Assembly (NCBI GenBank): GCA_009739215.1
Contig: VSJF01000008.1
Location: 62,001 to 126,000 of the forward strand
Length of the DNA stretch: 64,000 nucleotides
DNA from: Floccularia luteovirens
Taxonomy: Eukaryota; Basidiomycota; Agaricomycetes; Agaricales; Squamanitaceae
Direction of reading: 5' to 3'
The notes under the pieces were generated by a model. That model had not been told where the DNA came from. It saw only the letters and a list, made by a program, of their open reading frames with translations, and searched no databases. This document shows, piece by piece, positions 22,588 to 33,883 of the stretch. Position 1 is the first letter of the stretch; every line of letters starts with the position of its first letter. The translations under genes and the position numbers were made by a program.

Positions 22588-23939
22588 TCCTGGACGGATT
22601 TGTATAATTTTAGGAGGAATTACTAGGACATATGGATGCTATCGAGGGCAAATACGCGAACCACGTGTTCTGCATAGAAGTGGGGAAAGAAGCAAATAAA
22701 CACCTGAAGTTCATAAGGGCAATTTATTCGCGCTCACCCCTGAAGAAAGAGCAATGCTCTCTTTTTTTCATCGACCATGCCCACGACCTGATTCTGCTGG
22801 CACACGCAAAAAAAACAGTGCATTAGAGAGTAAATAAATTATAACACAAGGGACAATCAGGCATTTTTTTAACCCTTCAACTTTCTTCATGGATCCGATT
22901 TTCTTTTTTTTTTTTTTCCAAGGTTTTAGTTTGTCATGGTTTCAATCATCTCTTCCTTTTTCAACCCGGCAGATTTTTATACACTCATTACGAACTCTCT
23001 CTTTTTATTGACTCGCTACATATACATCAAGGACAATCCACCTCCTCCCATTAGGCAAGACAAACAGCTGTTCTCATCTCTATCCATCTCCTAGATCCCG
23101 CCCCCCTCCCATTCACTCCCCTTCCGCGTTCATTTATTAATCCATCAACCATGATGTATTACTTACTCCGCTCACCTCCCCCTCCCCTCTTCCGTCCAGC
23201 AACGTCTGATAACTTACAGTATCAAAGCCATCGTATCATATCTTTATTCATTCACCGTAATATGATAATACCAGAAAAAGAAATTCTCTCCTTTTGTTTT
23301 ATATCATCGGATTTTTGGTTCTTTTTGTTAGAAGCTATAGAATATGAATGCGTCTTTAGAGTCGGCTGTTAGGTGTGAGTGCATATTATAACTTTGTATC
23401 AAATTCTTCATGTGATTAATTACTCACTTGTACAATTTTTATATGGGAAGGAAGCTGAAAACATATACTCAAGGTTTTGGAAGATGCCCAATTCAGCCAT
23501 AATCTGTCCGAACTTCCGAACCGGCACTGGTCCTAAGACCCAAACCTCTGTTTTTCATTAGTCAAAAAACGTTCACGCTCCAAATCACAGCTTTCCCCTT
23601 CTCAAACAATATCAATAGAACCGCATGGGTGGGGGTGGCACACTTGTGCTGGAACGAGTTTGCGTTGCGCTGCTTGAACAAGTTCCAGAGCTTCAAGTCA
23701 ATTGATTGTTAATTACGGCTAATGGGGATCTAGCAAATCTCTTTATGAGCTGACTGCATCTTTCGTGCATTTTTAACGTTAGCGGTTATACCCGGATCTC
23801 ATTGCATGACCGTTCATTAACGTAAGTCTGTATAACCTGAAGTTTTTATTATCAAGTTCTATTGCTATGTGCGCAATGCTCCCAAAATCATGGGTTTCCT
23901 GAATGTATCTTATTTACGCATCTATTGCTTTGGCAATAT
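22588..23939. other. Intergenic, no gene seen
   Basis: It holds a poly-T tract near 22905-22920 and pyrimidine-rich DNA to 23200. Small frames at 23151-23372 and 23379-23561 have no recognisable content. Confidence 0.5.
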
Positions 23940-24556
23940 CAATTACTACAGAGCCTCATGAGTCCGGAATATCTCAGTGTTATCACAAACAAGTGCATGG
24001 GATTTGTTGATATAGTCCAGTGACCGGCATGCATTGTCAATCCTCGTAATACCCTTCATGTGAGAGCAATCTACAAGGCAGAAGTCCTCTATGCGGTCCG
24101 AGCAGGAACCCATAATGTCATGACAGGCTGGAACGGGTATGCAAGAATCATATATTTCTCTTCCGTAATTCTAATACATTTCCTTTTTCCTACAGGGTCG
24201 ATAGAGACATTCTGATCTCGTTCACTCACATGGCAAACATTTCCTATAAACGCTGAGAAGGAAAGTATAACTTTACAGCCTGGAATCCTTTGGAGACAAG
24301 CAACTGCGGACCTTGAGAATGATGTACATCTTGATTTAGGAAGTTACAACTTGCCACTGAAGACATTTCTCGTAGTGATGTTGATATTAGTTAAGAAATC
24401 TGAGTTACCTTGCGGCACAACACGGTTCTCTGTAGATGCATATAGGGAGCTTGACATTGTCTTAGTCAAATGTGATATGATTATAGCGACACCTACGATT
24501 TGGAATTGTCAGTTGATATGAGGTACATAAGAGAAAAAACATTTTCGGAGGTTCTA

Positions 24557-25260
24557 TATATATATTCATATTTTACGTAAAACTAAATTTAGCGAAAAAT
24601 GTTGATGAATTACTTCAATTTCGTCCCCGGATCTCCAATCCTCGTCAGAATCTCTTGAGTCTTAAACACAACCCCGTTATCTCGTTCATTAGTCGTACTT
24701 TTCTATACCGATGATGGTCCTTGGCGAGCTTGACGGCTCGATTTCTAGGTCAAGTATGTTTCGCTGCCTTTTGCTATATTACCTTAGCCTACTATATGCT
24801 TGTTTCATTCCTAACCAAGCTCATGGAGCTGGCTGTCGAGCAGCTTGGATATAACGTCTCGCAGAATAGTATCAGCTGCCTGCTACCACTTTTGCTTTCT
24901 ATCCCCTCGCTTCTCTCCTTCATTATTCTCTTCCTTCCGGAGTTTTCAACCTTGGTTTGGCTTCTCTTTCGCTGTTTCTTTCCTGCTCGTTTCCTTTTTG
25001 CTCCCTTTGTCCCTATGTCTTCTACATTTTCTCGCTTCCTTGAGCTCTCTTTTTTCACAAAACACAAAGCATTTTATCTTAAACTTGGGCAAGTGTTTAG
25101 GACACCCACTCCAAAACATTTTCCTACAAAATAAATTGGGAGTACTCATTGACACTCCCGACAGGTCAAGATGATGAAGGACTTTGACTTCCAGTCTCCT
25201 GCAATCCAGACATCCACTTATATGCAGTATTTCTTTGAGTACTAGGCGCCAGGCCTTTTC
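24557..25260. other. Left part of the insertion in the FAD pseudogene
   Basis: No gene is assigned with confidence. A 137-codon plus-strand frame at 24721-25134 encodes a hydrophobic, Phe/Leu-rich chain, probably an artefact of a pyrimidine-rich strand. On the minus strand this would be the 3' flank of the Cys-rich gene ending at 25261. Confidence 0.45.
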
Positions 25261-26685
25261 CTAATGGTTTGCACCCCATCCCCCCCTTTTTCCAAATCGC
25301 TCCTCCTCGTCCTCGCTCTCCTGCAATCTCTTCTCCAACTCAGCAGCAGTCTCCAATGCTCTCGAATACCTGCTTGATATGGCTGCGATGTGCCGTGCAT
25401 GAGCCTCAGTTGCTGCCGTGATTTCACGGGCATGCTCCTCGTTCGCGGTCCTTCGCATATTCTCGATGAACCTCCGCATCTCTATTGTCCACTGCCGTCT
25501 TCCCCTCGATCTCGCCGAATCTGCATCAGACAAGGCCCGCCCCGAAGTAGACGATGGGGGCGGCATTGCCACACTCGCCTCATCTACAACAGTTGGCTTC
25601 GGCGGTTCTAATCGAGGTCGCTGCGATGGCCGCGATGGTGAAACGACCTGAGGCTGTGTTCTTTTCAAATTTCGAGTCGTACGGATTCCAATAAATATCC
25701 TGGTCAGTATCAGTGATCCAATAAGTGAAATACTTTATACCTGGCTGGAGCTCTCTGAGCAACTTGGCTGTCCGAACCCTCCGCCCTCGCACCTGTTACA
25801 ACCCTTGTCACTGTCGGATTGACGGTAGTGACCGGTGCTGCTCGACTCCTCGTTACTTTTGTCGTCACGCTCAGTTCCTCGATCTCCTCATCTTCCTCGC
25901 CGGGTCGTCCGCCTATCCTCCGTTTTCTCTTCACCACCTCCCTGTTCATTGCCTCCTCTGGTAGCTCGCACTTCTTGTGATCTCGCTTACACTGCCTGCA
26001 CCTCCTCACATCCCCAGCCGGCCCGAAGCATGGTTTTTTCGACAACGAACATAGGTAACACTGCAACCTCACAATTAGCATCTTATCCTGTTCAACACTG
26101 AATTATAATTACTCACCGGAGGAATGTAAGAAATATCCCCTGCCTGCCTCTCTGCCAAACCCCTCCCTTCCTTCTCCTTTCCCCCCCCACCCTCCATTTC
26201 TCTCTCCTTCGTCCTTTCCTTCTCATTCCCAACTCCGTTTACCTTCGCCTTTCCCCTCGTTGTCTCCTGTCCTTCTTCCTCTTTGTCCTCAGCCTCTTCG
26301 TCACCCTGGTCATCTTCTTCGACCATTCCAGCATCTTCGTTTACTCTCCGCAGGTATTCCCTGTCCAATTCATCAAGCCTTTTTTCCCAGAACTTCGCCC
26401 TATCCCTCGGCAGCTTCTTGATGACATTCAGAAACATACCCATGTGAAAATCAGCCAAGGGTTCCATGTCTCCTCGCCGTGCCCTTACCCCACCCTCTAT
26501 CAGTCGCTCGAAGGAGGTCAGGTTAGCCCTACTATAGAATAAGTGCAACCCACCAGGAAGTACTCGATTTCCCTCGCATTCGCATCAGAATACGAGTGGT
26601 TCTTGACTGAGCCCGTGGCAATTTCGATAAATCTATTTGTCGCACGACTCACCAAGTTTCCGAAATTGGTGCCCAATAAAGCCAT
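25261..26685 (-). CDS. Cys-rich basidiomycete-type protein within an inserted segment
   Basis: Three exons are clear on the minus strand: 26548-26117, 26060-25741 and 25699-25261. Coding-like sequence continues upstream to an ATG at 26685 (MALLGTNFGN...), but a frame change near 26550 separates it. The protein has an N-terminal helical segment (FHMGMFLNVIKKLPRDRAKF, then EKRLDELDREY), an acidic/basic low-complexity linker, a Cys cluster CYLCSLSKKPC...RRCRQCKRDHKKC and a C-terminal coiled-coil-like region. The Cys cluster looks like a small zinc-binding module, somewhat like fungal Zn2Cys6 domains but with different spacing. Function unknown. Its position inside a pseudogene intron suggests it travels on a mobile or duplicated segment. 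Confidence 0.65.
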
Positions 26686-27049
26686 TGTTAACAGAAGAAA
26701 ACTTTTTTGTTCTGGTTACTTCAAGGAACATGTTCAACACAAGTCACATTGTCACTAGTGTAAAGACATCGTCACGTCGTTATTCGTACACATATGATTA
26801 ACTACATACTAACTATCTTGTGGTTAGTGTTTAGCCTCACAAGACTTCATCTATGAGTGATTTGGACCCAATAGTAGCGAACCTGAACCGGAATCCACGC
26901 GAACGAAGGCCTAAAATAGCGAATTCGTCACAGAAATATCGCGATCATGTGCAATGCGAGCATTGCGCATTATTCGACTTTGTAATACGTGAGTCGCTGG
27001 GTCTATTGAGTACCTATCACTTTTGTAAGTCACACTTCTTCATTTCCAG
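26686..27049. other. Right part of the insertion in the FAD pseudogene
   Basis: No gene seen. It joins the FAD-oxidase homology at a CAG acceptor (27047-27049). I find no convincing terminal repeats or target duplication for the 24557-27049 insert. Confidence 0.45.
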
Positions 27050-27290
27050 TATCTAAATTCTGCTGGAGAAGCTCTTGATCGGGCAGTTGCAAACTATGTT
27101 CAAAACACCACGGACCCGAATGCAGGTGATTAATTTCATGTACATACACGCGCAGTATTTTAAAAAATTTCTGGCATTATTGATTGTCATACGTACCCTG
27201 AAGAAGGTGATACCAGCAGCATTGTACATTTTGTTACTGTATTCTAAATTTCCCACAAAGAATTCTCATGGATTACTCTAACATCTAGCC

Positions 27291-28182
27291 AAGCCACAAA
27301 GGTTTTCAACTCTCCGGCCCTGTCCTAGCTTCGCTTGAAAAACAAGCGACCCGGTATTTTTGATTTTTTTTTTCGATACTTATCTCTTTGGGTGAATGCC
27401 CAGTCGGAGAGGCTGAACGAGCTCAACTCATATAAGTAGAAACTGGAACGGTAAAACCGACAAGATTTGACGCCAGGCTGTCACTGAGAGAATGTGATCG
27501 ATCACGTGTAGAGGCATAACTTCCAGCAGAAGGGTATTTATGCAGCTTGTTCAATGAATGGACAATTTATGCTACCTATGGCCGTTGCATAAAGGTTTTG
27601 TTTCTTGCTAAATCCTTCAAGTACCGCGAATGGATATGGGGTGTAGGGCTTCTGGTACGCGCTAGCGGCAATTCTTATAATAACCAAGATCAATTCATTC
27701 TTTGAAACACCATCATAATGCCCTTCTCAACTGGACACTGATTTATAGGGTAAATGATACATATGGGGAGTATCTCGTACAACATACATACTTACCAATA
27801 ACTTCCACGCGCTCACACTCATTTTATCCCCAAAGGACGGGAGATAACCTACTGCTCCATGTCGAGTGTATAGCATAATCATCGCTCGTCCCACGGCAAC
27901 TCACAATAATTGGAATACACCTTTCATGGCATGCCGAAATGAAGTACTACTACCCTCAAGTGTTTTAGCTGTGTGCGTGCCTTCCCGTTCTCGAAAAGCC
28001 ACCGAAGCGGCATCGCGTTATGATCGGCGCGCTCTACATTTCTTGAACAATGTTTTATATATTCCCATTAGTTCTTCCCCAAGACTCTTGATAACTGAAG
28101 AGTATAAAATCCCTACAGCTTTTCAAGTGACAGCAACAAACTCCCCAGTTTCCAGTTCTTACTTCTTATTACCCAGTTAAAC
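27291..28182. other. Intergenic, no gene seen
   Basis: The promoter region of the small secreted protein lies at its right end. A 104-codon frame at 27866-28180 stops just before the start at 28183 and has no recognisable features. Confidence 0.45.
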
Positions 28183-28701
28183 ATGTACACCGTCTTGCTT
28201 TCTGCTCTATCTTTCCTAGCTGGAGTAACTCTCGGCTTGGGTGCGCCCGCAGCCGGTGAGCAAGCATCTTACCAGGGAAAAGGTGATTTGATTTCTGCTT
28301 GATCATTTCGCGGTCGGTCATGCCTAAACATGCCTAATTTTTATAGCATCCTGGGATGCCCTTGGCACGACTCCATGCCCTGTCTCCTGCCCATTAACAG
28401 ACTTCCGCGTCGCACTACCCGTTGATATCTTCCCAAATGGCGAACGCTGCTGCGACGTAGTTCTTATCTCATGTACGTCACCCGGGTCTCACTAATCCTA
28501 GTACAACAAAAAAAAACTTATTTCAATACTACTAATGCTATAGATGAGGGAAAGGATGTAGACGCCACTTTCACAGATCTCTATTTGGCAGGAGAAGGTA
28601 CATTCAATATCAGTCTCAGCCACCAAGCATTTGCAGTTCTTGCTCCCCTCGAGCTTGGTCAGATTTACCCTGTCACTTGGCATTTTGAAAATAAGTTGTA
28701 A
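28183..28701 (+). CDS. Small secreted double-psi beta-barrel (RlpA/expansin-like) protein
   Basis: Exons 28183-28282, 28347-28472 and 28544-28701 give 127 residues. The N-terminus is a signal peptide (about residues 1-21, ending near LGAPAA). The mature part has paired cysteines (TPCPVSC, ERCCDVV) and ends LSHQAFAVLAPLELGQIYPVTWHF. This resembles the final strands of fungal RlpA-like double-psi barrels, where a phi-S-x-x-A-F-x-x-L-A segment precedes G-x-I-x-x-V-x-W. Such proteins are secreted and bind cell-wall polymers or act as inhibitors or effectors; activity here is unknown. The catalytic Asp typical of expansins is not evident. The second intron has a plausible CTAAT branch site. Confidence 0.8.
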
Positions 28702-29137
28702 TGAATTTGGTTGTATAAGTAGTAATCTGTGGTTGTTCTGTATTAAAAAAAGAGCTGGATTTATAATGGAACATTCGAAGCGATACGTTCAGTGAGGTCA
28801 ACAATTGCATACCTGATTTTTCACGACGTTTTCCGACAAATAAACTTTATTATACATCAGATTATTATTCTACAATTTTTCAAAAAGAAATCTCGTCTAA
28901 TCTTGCAAAAAATCTGCAAATCACATTTGATACATGTTAAAAAGGTTCTTGTTTTCATATCAACGCGTCACGTAAAAAATCCTAAATTTTCAATATAATT
29001 TGCCACCAAAAAAAGCTGTCATTCAGGATTTGGGTAAAATTCTATCGTCTTTGAGATGGGTTGAATTGCTGCAGAAAATGGGAATATGGATTGAATTCCA
29101 CTTACGAAAAATGGGTATGTCTTTGATAAGTTTAAAA
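28702..29137. other. AT-rich convergent intergenic region
   Basis: This spacer lies between the ends of the plus-strand secreted protein and the minus-strand MFS gene. It is very AT-rich with poly-A runs, consistent with two facing 3' ends. No gene seen. Confidence 0.5.
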
Positions 29138-31595
29138 TCAATTCTTCGCCTCTTGCGGGATAGATTTTTGTGCAAATTTACTATGCATTCTAATTCGTTT
29201 GCCATATTTCCAAAATATCCAAGGTCTAGAAAACATACGGATCAGAACGCCAAGAACTGATTGATTGAACTAGAAGAATACTTACGCAGGACACCCGATA
29301 CCTATGGCGACAGCTGCTAAAATTGTGTTTCCTTTACCATATCCCAGTGTGTTGTACATGGCTGGAGCGAACAGTGGGAAGCCAAAACCAGCCAGCGAGC
29401 GTAAGCAAGAGACAGCAGCAAGAGCTGTTGAAAATGATGAATAAAGATGAAAAGGATAGTACCAAGATAACTTACCAGATGCTGCATGTAGGGTAAAAGC
29501 ATCAACAACGTATGTTTGCATCGATTGGAAAGTAAGGATCATCCCGCTTCCAACCATAGTGATACCCTATATCGGTGCAGAAGGTTAGTCAACATATACT
29601 TGCAGTGATTTTGGACAAAGTACCAAGTCAGTGACCGCCCAATGTACTTTTTCTTGAGCGGCCCATCCACTAATAAGTAAACCGATGGGAAGTATGAATG
29701 TACCAAGTATCATCGACGCTTCATATTTAATAAATCAATGTCGGTGTTCAAGATTTACAGCACTACAATCAAGAACAACACTCACGTAGCCTGAATTCCG
29801 GCTCTCCGACGCCACCATTACGTTTTTTAAAGTGTATGTAAATTCGATCCATGGAACGCGCATTGAGTTGTGAAGCTAAAGAAAGTCCCAAACCAAGAGC
29901 TATATAATTAAGTCCCGCAATTCCGGGCTGCTCGCGATAAATTTTAGAGAAGATTACGGGCATGGTAGTGAGGAATACTATAAGAAGGAGGATTTAGCAT
30001 TCAAGACATTCAATAATATATGAAAACGCACGATAAAATATGCCATATATAAAGGCCATGTAGATCCCAAAAAGTTGAATTATATGTTCATGACCAAATA
30101 GAGTAAATGGACGGGTCAACGCTTTAGCGAAGATGTGTTTCCAGCTAGAAGTGTGTTGTCAGATTGTACGCAAATACAAACACCACAGAATGAATTCTGG
30201 GGGATGAGTCTATGGAAATGACCTACTGTCTGGATTCGTCCGTCTCGTAGATTGTGCGAACTTCTTTAACACCTGTTTCTGGGTCCATAGTTTTCCTGAT
30301 CCGCTCTGCTTTCCGTTCAAGCAACAGAGGTGCAAAGGCTGGGTGTATGTATGTTAGAGGTTGTAAACGAATAGCGTGATAATCTCACTTTCTTGCAAGA
30401 AGAAAAGACCAGAAATTTGGACGGCGACGTCAACTATACTAGTTGACCAAAACTAAAAAATGAATGTTATTATTATTCCCTTGATGGTATCATACAAATA
30501 AACTCACCACCCAACGCCACGTCGATTTTTCTGAAATCCTATCAAATCCAGAGATTATTTACTCCTTTTCTCATAATGTAGGTCCCCGTATGCTTACCAT
30601 CCGCCGCAGACAGGTCCAATAACTGGGCCAAGGAGTGGAGCCAATGAATATATAGCAATTGCTTTCCCCCTCTCTTCAGCACGCCAAACATCACCCAAAA
30701 CCCCACCACCAACCTATATGCACATTTGAGAAGTAAAGAATGATGTCAGAGTTCCATTGAACAAAAATAGCTAGTACAAAGAAATCAACGTACAGAAAGT
30801 GGAGCACTTCCCCCGAGTCCCGAAAGAAATCGAAACGCAATCAATTGTGATCTGTTTTTGGCGAATCCGCACCCAAAGTTCCACGCTGCTTAAGTTCAGT
30901 ACATGCCTGCACTAGGGAAGCTGGTATAACTTGCCAAGGTAGAATAAGTTGGCAAGCTGTAATACACGTGATCGGCCATATATCTCACTAAGAGGTCCCA
31001 GAAACTATTCCACACTAGTTAATCAGAAGGTTAGTGAAGAGATTCGAGTCGGAACAACATACAAGAGGCCCCACCGCTAAAATGAAGAAAGTCAGTTTTA
31101 ACAAAATTACATCATATGCCCTATTTTTTCAAGGCTGAAAAATAAAAAGTACGTACCATATCCTAGAACGAATACTGATGTTGTCATAGCAATTAAGATA
31201 TTGCTTGTAATACCAAATTCATTAGCAACTTGTTGCGTCGCGGGCGCGATCATTGAAGATGACACTGGACTGATGAAGGTAAATGAAGAAACAACTAATG
31301 TTGCGGCCCATCTCCTTCTATAAGACCAACTGTTGTATAACGAGGTGTCAGTACTGGCGTGATACGAGAAAATCGAGACAAACTTCTTTGGATTCGCAGG
31401 ATCCTTAGGACCATCCCAATCAACAATTAGCACGTCGGTGTCCCTTTTATGAACGTCAGGACTTCCATTATCCGTCTTCTCTTTCGTATCCTCTGAGGCG
31501 CGTTCACCAGGTAATGTTGGGGTATCGCTTGGTGTGGATTTTTCTTTGTGGGATGAATTCCCGTCGTAATGCGACTGAGTTTTGTCTAGAGACAT
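29138..31595 (-). CDS. MFS transporter, DHA1 drug/polyamine:H+ antiporter type
   Basis: I read about 15 exons from ATG at 31595 (first exon 31384-31595) to TGA at 29138 (last exon 29138-29225). Each join preserves the frame. The cytoplasmic N-terminus ends VDWDGPKDPANPKNWSYRRRW, the signature entry to TM1 in the TPO1/FLU1 group. GPLSEIYGRSR is the loop 2-3 motif A. The intron after LANLFYL appears to use a GC donor. STWRWVFW marks the middle of the protein. The C-terminus is KYGKRIR...QEAKN. Members export drugs, polyamines or metabolites across the plasma membrane in exchange for protons; the substrate cannot be predicted. Fifteen exons in 2.5 kb is intron-rich even for this genome. Confidence 0.9.
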
Positions 31596-33883
31596 GGTGG
31601 AGAAAGAGAGAAGTGGTTGCTCAGCTGCACATGTTAACAGCGAAATGAAGTATAAAAATATAATGAGCACGGTGGCTCATCCGGTCTATGACATATAACT
31701 TATTAGCAACCTCGGCAGGAGTTAGTTACGATAATACATACATACACAATCTTCTAGTAGTAGGTAATAAGTCCTAGGAAGGATTATAATTACCTCACGG
31801 ATACATAATGGTAATAAAGTCTTGTGTATATGTCTACCAGGCTGCAGGGCAGTAAAGAAAATTCCAAAAAATGAAATGAAAATCTCTGTGAGGAGGTCCA
31901 GTGCCGGTCTTAGCCGATACGGCTGATAAACAAAGTTCAGCCGACAAACTGTACGTGGGAAGTCCAATCAAGTGTAGCCGGCCGATCATGTCGGATTATG
32001 TACAGTGCTCCGCACCCCTGCTTGTGGCCACACGAGTCATAAATCCCATAATCTCCCTCCCGCGGATGGCTAACCGATCATTCAGTAAAGCTTAAAGACG
32101 TGATAGCAAGTCGACAATCTTCTTCCCGCATCCATTCGCATCTTAATCAAGGTCAAACCCCATGTTGCACTTTCGAATGTTTAGTGTATGTCCATTCGCG
32201 ATTTGAGATCGGTAACGTATCCGTGGAACAACACACGGCATTATTGACATGGTGGAATAAGAACGGAGGACTAACCGATTTTACATTTACGTGGCATGGC
32301 CTTATGAAGGCGGCCCCATTGGATGAGTACCAAGTTAGTGGGGGTCGCACCCATCTCTTCTTTGTTGTGACAAGCTGCATCACTTTTCGTTGTGTTTCCG
32401 GGGACATCTTCTAGAAGCACTACACAGAACAGAACACCACGATGCCAACACTAACAACATGATCTATGTAACGGGGACGTCATATTATAGCGGTTATAAG
32501 CAATCAGCCTTCGCCTAGAACAATGTTACACGCGTAAAAGATCCAGATTTAACGCCGACCTAGCCACCACTATAATTATATCACCAGGGATTAGGGATTT
32601 AACAAAACCAGGACCATATCCATCCATGATAAAGGAACTCAGTCACTCGATATCGCCACTGAAATCAGTATCATCTTCCCACATTATTTGGTATTTCAGC
32701 GGCACATTCAAGGCCCGAACGTTGTCTTGTACCAACCAATACTTATGTTCACCATCATCAACACCAATATTCTCAAATTGGTGGGGAAGTATCACAGTCT
32801 TCTATATATAGTCGCTCCGAAGCATGTATCAGAATCGTAACATTCTAGTCAGCTTTGATTAGTATCAGAAGAACATAATGGGGTATAGCGTCATTCATTG
32901 AGAGATAAGGGAATCATATGAGGGAGTTCTCCATGACATCATTTGCTTTGCAAAGATATCAATTACAGTACATCCTGTTTTGCATTACATTCATTGATCA
33001 ACAGTGGCAGCTTGGTTATTTGAACAAAAACATTCAGCAAATACATACTGAAACTGGTCAGTATTCTACAGCATTCCCACAGTTGGCCCGCCTGCCAAAA
33101 TCTGAATGGCAATAAGCATATTTATGTATGTGTGCATACCAAAAATTATCTCCTTTGCCTCTGATCACGTCAGCTGAATTGGTAAACTCAGTCACGTTAT
33201 GTGAACAAAACGTCATCAGAAAAATTGAACGACTTTTCCCAGACCCCTCGAGCTCTTTTATAACCTGTCCACAGATTCCAATATTCCTGCTCCACCGCCT
33301 TACTTTACCGCACTCAAATCTCCTTGGATTACTGGATCAAGCAGATAGTATGTAGTGTTGACACATTATCAGATTATCGAGGTCCAATTTTGGGCCTCGG
33401 TAAGCTAATAATGTACCAAATCGTGAACTGCAGAGATAGGGTAGTATCTGTATAGATCTAATTCAATTTGTGGGACAAAAACTTTAGATCAAACCGCTTA
33501 AGTCCAAAGTACGCCCTGTAGACAAACACTTCAAAGTTTTCTTGGCAATTTTCAGATCATTGTCCCATTCTATGATTGCCATACCAATGTTTTCAAAGAG
33601 GGGTAGTGATCATGAGTATACAGTTTGTGCATATATGTTTCCTGTTTTACTGTAAAAAGTAATAAGATTTGTATCACGATTGAATTTCAACTGATATAAA
33701 TGAAGCTTAAAGTCTTGTAACTACAAGAGAGAGAGTCAAAGAGAAGAAACGACACAAATAATAGTAACAGTAGAGCATACGTAGTACTTTACACAGGATA
33801 AATACATATGTAACTCCAAGGGAGAAAAGAGAAGTCAAAAGAGAAATAAATAGATCAGAAGAAGCTACCATACATACCTATCA
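31596..33883. other. Intergenic, no gene seen
   Basis: About 2.3 kb between the MFS start (31595) and the end of the PIL1-like gene (33884). Short frames at 31901-32095, 32100-32414 and 33128-33355 have no recognisable features. Confidence 0.45.

Larger units (their letters stand above)
23940..27290 (+). pseudogene. FAD-linked oxidase pseudogene with a 2.5 kb insertion in intron 3
   Basis: Bases 23950-24165 match exon 1, 24198-24350 exon 2 and 24370-24556 exon 3 of the intact paralogues, with stops, small deletions and shifts throughout. Exon 4 (27050-27124) and the start of exon 5 (27165-27285) appear 2.5 kb later, after a normal-looking CAG acceptor at 27047-27049. The interruption therefore fell in intron 3. 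The copy stops around the ITPTISQ region of exon 5. It is clearly dead. Confidence 0.85.

Noticed and set aside
23151..23561. Small frames near the pyrimidine tract as secreted peptides
   Set aside because: No signal peptide or cysteine pattern; the surrounding DNA is low-complexity.
24721..25134. 137-codon hydrophobic open frame
   Set aside because: It is Phe/Leu-rich from a pyrimidine-rich strand, with an overlapping shifted frame of the same character; no domain, and it lies in the 3' flank of a minus-strand gene.
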